NCBI GenBank assembly: GCA_945965245.1
Contig: CAMFNC010000240.1
Span: forward strand, 1 to 14,584
Length of the DNA: 14,584 nt
Reading direction: 5' to 3'
Source of the DNA: an uncultured Porphyromonas sp.
GTDB taxonomy: Bacteria > Bacteroidota > Bacteroidia > Bacteroidales > Porphyromonadaceae
This document shows positions 14,175-14,584 of the stretch, one piece after another. The number at the start of each line of letters is the position of its first letter. The first letter of the stretch is position 1. The notes under the pieces were generated by a model. That model worked only from the letters and a program-made list of their open reading frames with translations, searched no databases and was not told where the DNA came from. The translations under genes and the position numbers were made by a program.

Positions 14175-14584
14175 TTGGATAGAACGCTATTGCGCCTGAG
14201 TCTGCCCATCATTTTGGGTCAGATGAGCATGATTTTGGTGGTATTTGCCGATAATATGATGGTGGGTCATTATGGAACCGATGAGTTGGCTGCAGCATCA
14301 TTTGTCAATAATATTTTTGGTATCGCCTTGATTTTCGGCACCGGATTTGCATTCGGACTTACCCCCATGGTTTCCGGTGCTTATGCCATCGGTAACCGTG
14401 GGCGAGCCGGCAGTTTGGTGCGTCAGAGTCTGCACGTATATACCGGTGTGGGCATAGCCGTTTGCTCCGTTATGCTTTTGCTCTATGCTCTCCTGCCTTA
14501 CTTCGGACTGCCGCAGAAGCTCCTTCCCCTTATTCGTCCATATTACATTCTGCAAACGCTATCGCTGTTTATGGCTGTGCTTTT
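14175..14584 (+). CDS. MATE-family multidrug/Na+ antiporter, N-terminal part (runs off window)
   Basis: The last 410 bases encode about 136 residues of a MATE exporter and continue past the window edge. The translation after the start is DRTLLRLSLPIILGQ, then a helix containing FADNMMVGHYG (about 27-37), LAAASFVNNI, and FGTGFAFGLTPMVSGAYAIGN, all MATE N-lobe signatures. At least three hydrophobic helices are visible. No ATG lies before the first helix; the stop TAA at 14157-14159 limits the frame, so TTG 14175 is the probable start and the first in-frame ATG is residue 17, inside helix 1. It is 42 bases after the cyclophilin gene, with no convincing terminator between. The substrate cannot be told. 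Confidence 0.85.
   Translation, partial: MDRTLLRLSLPIILGQMSMILVVFADNMMVGHYGTDELAAASFVNNIFGIALIFGTGFAFGLTPMVSGAYAIGNRGRAGSLVRQSLHVYTGVGIAVCSVMLLLYALLPYFGLPQKLLPLIRPYYILQTLSLFMAVL

Noticed and set aside
14298..14555. Minus-strand open frame near the window end
   Set aside because: The + strand encodes the MATE N-lobe across the same bases, so the antisense frame is a shadow.

Overview
This window is a stretch of chromosomal core genome from a member of the Bacteroidota, most likely Bacteroidales. The basis is gene order and protein style (a kinase-free PASTA protein, then RluD, Ddl and an acyltransferase; Tgt followed by an LptF/G permease), Bacteroidota-type -7 promoter boxes (TAnnTTTG) and weak Shine-Dalgarno sequences. 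A narrower placement (for example Porphyromonadaceae-like) is a guess. All fifteen protein genes lie on the + strand, are tightly spaced and share similar codon use. I see no insertion sequence, rRNA, tRNA, CRISPR array or phage gene.

Layout. Positions 1-361 hold no convincing gene but contain a tidy repeat: four copies of a palindromic 12-mer spaced exactly 22 bp apart, bounded by an 8-bp inverted repeat. Then come ftsE (divisome ABC ATPase, no adjacent ftsX), lysC (aspartate kinase), menA (menaquinone prenyltransferase), tgt (tRNA queuosine insertion, lacking the usual zinc cysteines), an LptF/LptG permease (LPS export) and smpB (trans-translation). After a -7 promoter box follow a membrane-anchored PASTA-domain protein, rluD (23S rRNA pseudouridine synthase), ddl (D-Ala-D-Ala ligase) and a PlsC-like acyltransferase. 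A 147-bp gap with a strong -7 box and an overlapping inverted repeat precedes a SPOR-domain lipoprotein gene whose stop overlaps the start of murB. Next is a single ORF joining a PhnP-like metallo-beta-lactamase-fold hydrolase to a complete LipB octanoyltransferase, then a secreted cyclophilin-type PPIase, and the first 410 bases of a MATE efflux gene that runs off the window.

Together the genes emphasise envelope construction: peptidoglycan precursors (MurB, Ddl, and aspartate-pathway input to diaminopimelate via LysC), peptidoglycan-binding or division proteins (SPOR, PASTA, FtsE), LPS export (LptF/G), phospholipid or other acyl transfer, and periplasmic folding. Translation and RNA modification (Tgt, RluD, SmpB) and cofactor or respiratory functions (MenA, LipB) make up the rest. 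The most unusual items are the MBL-LipB fusion, the 22-bp-phased palindrome array and the cysteine-less Tgt. None of these is a clearly new defence or mobile system.
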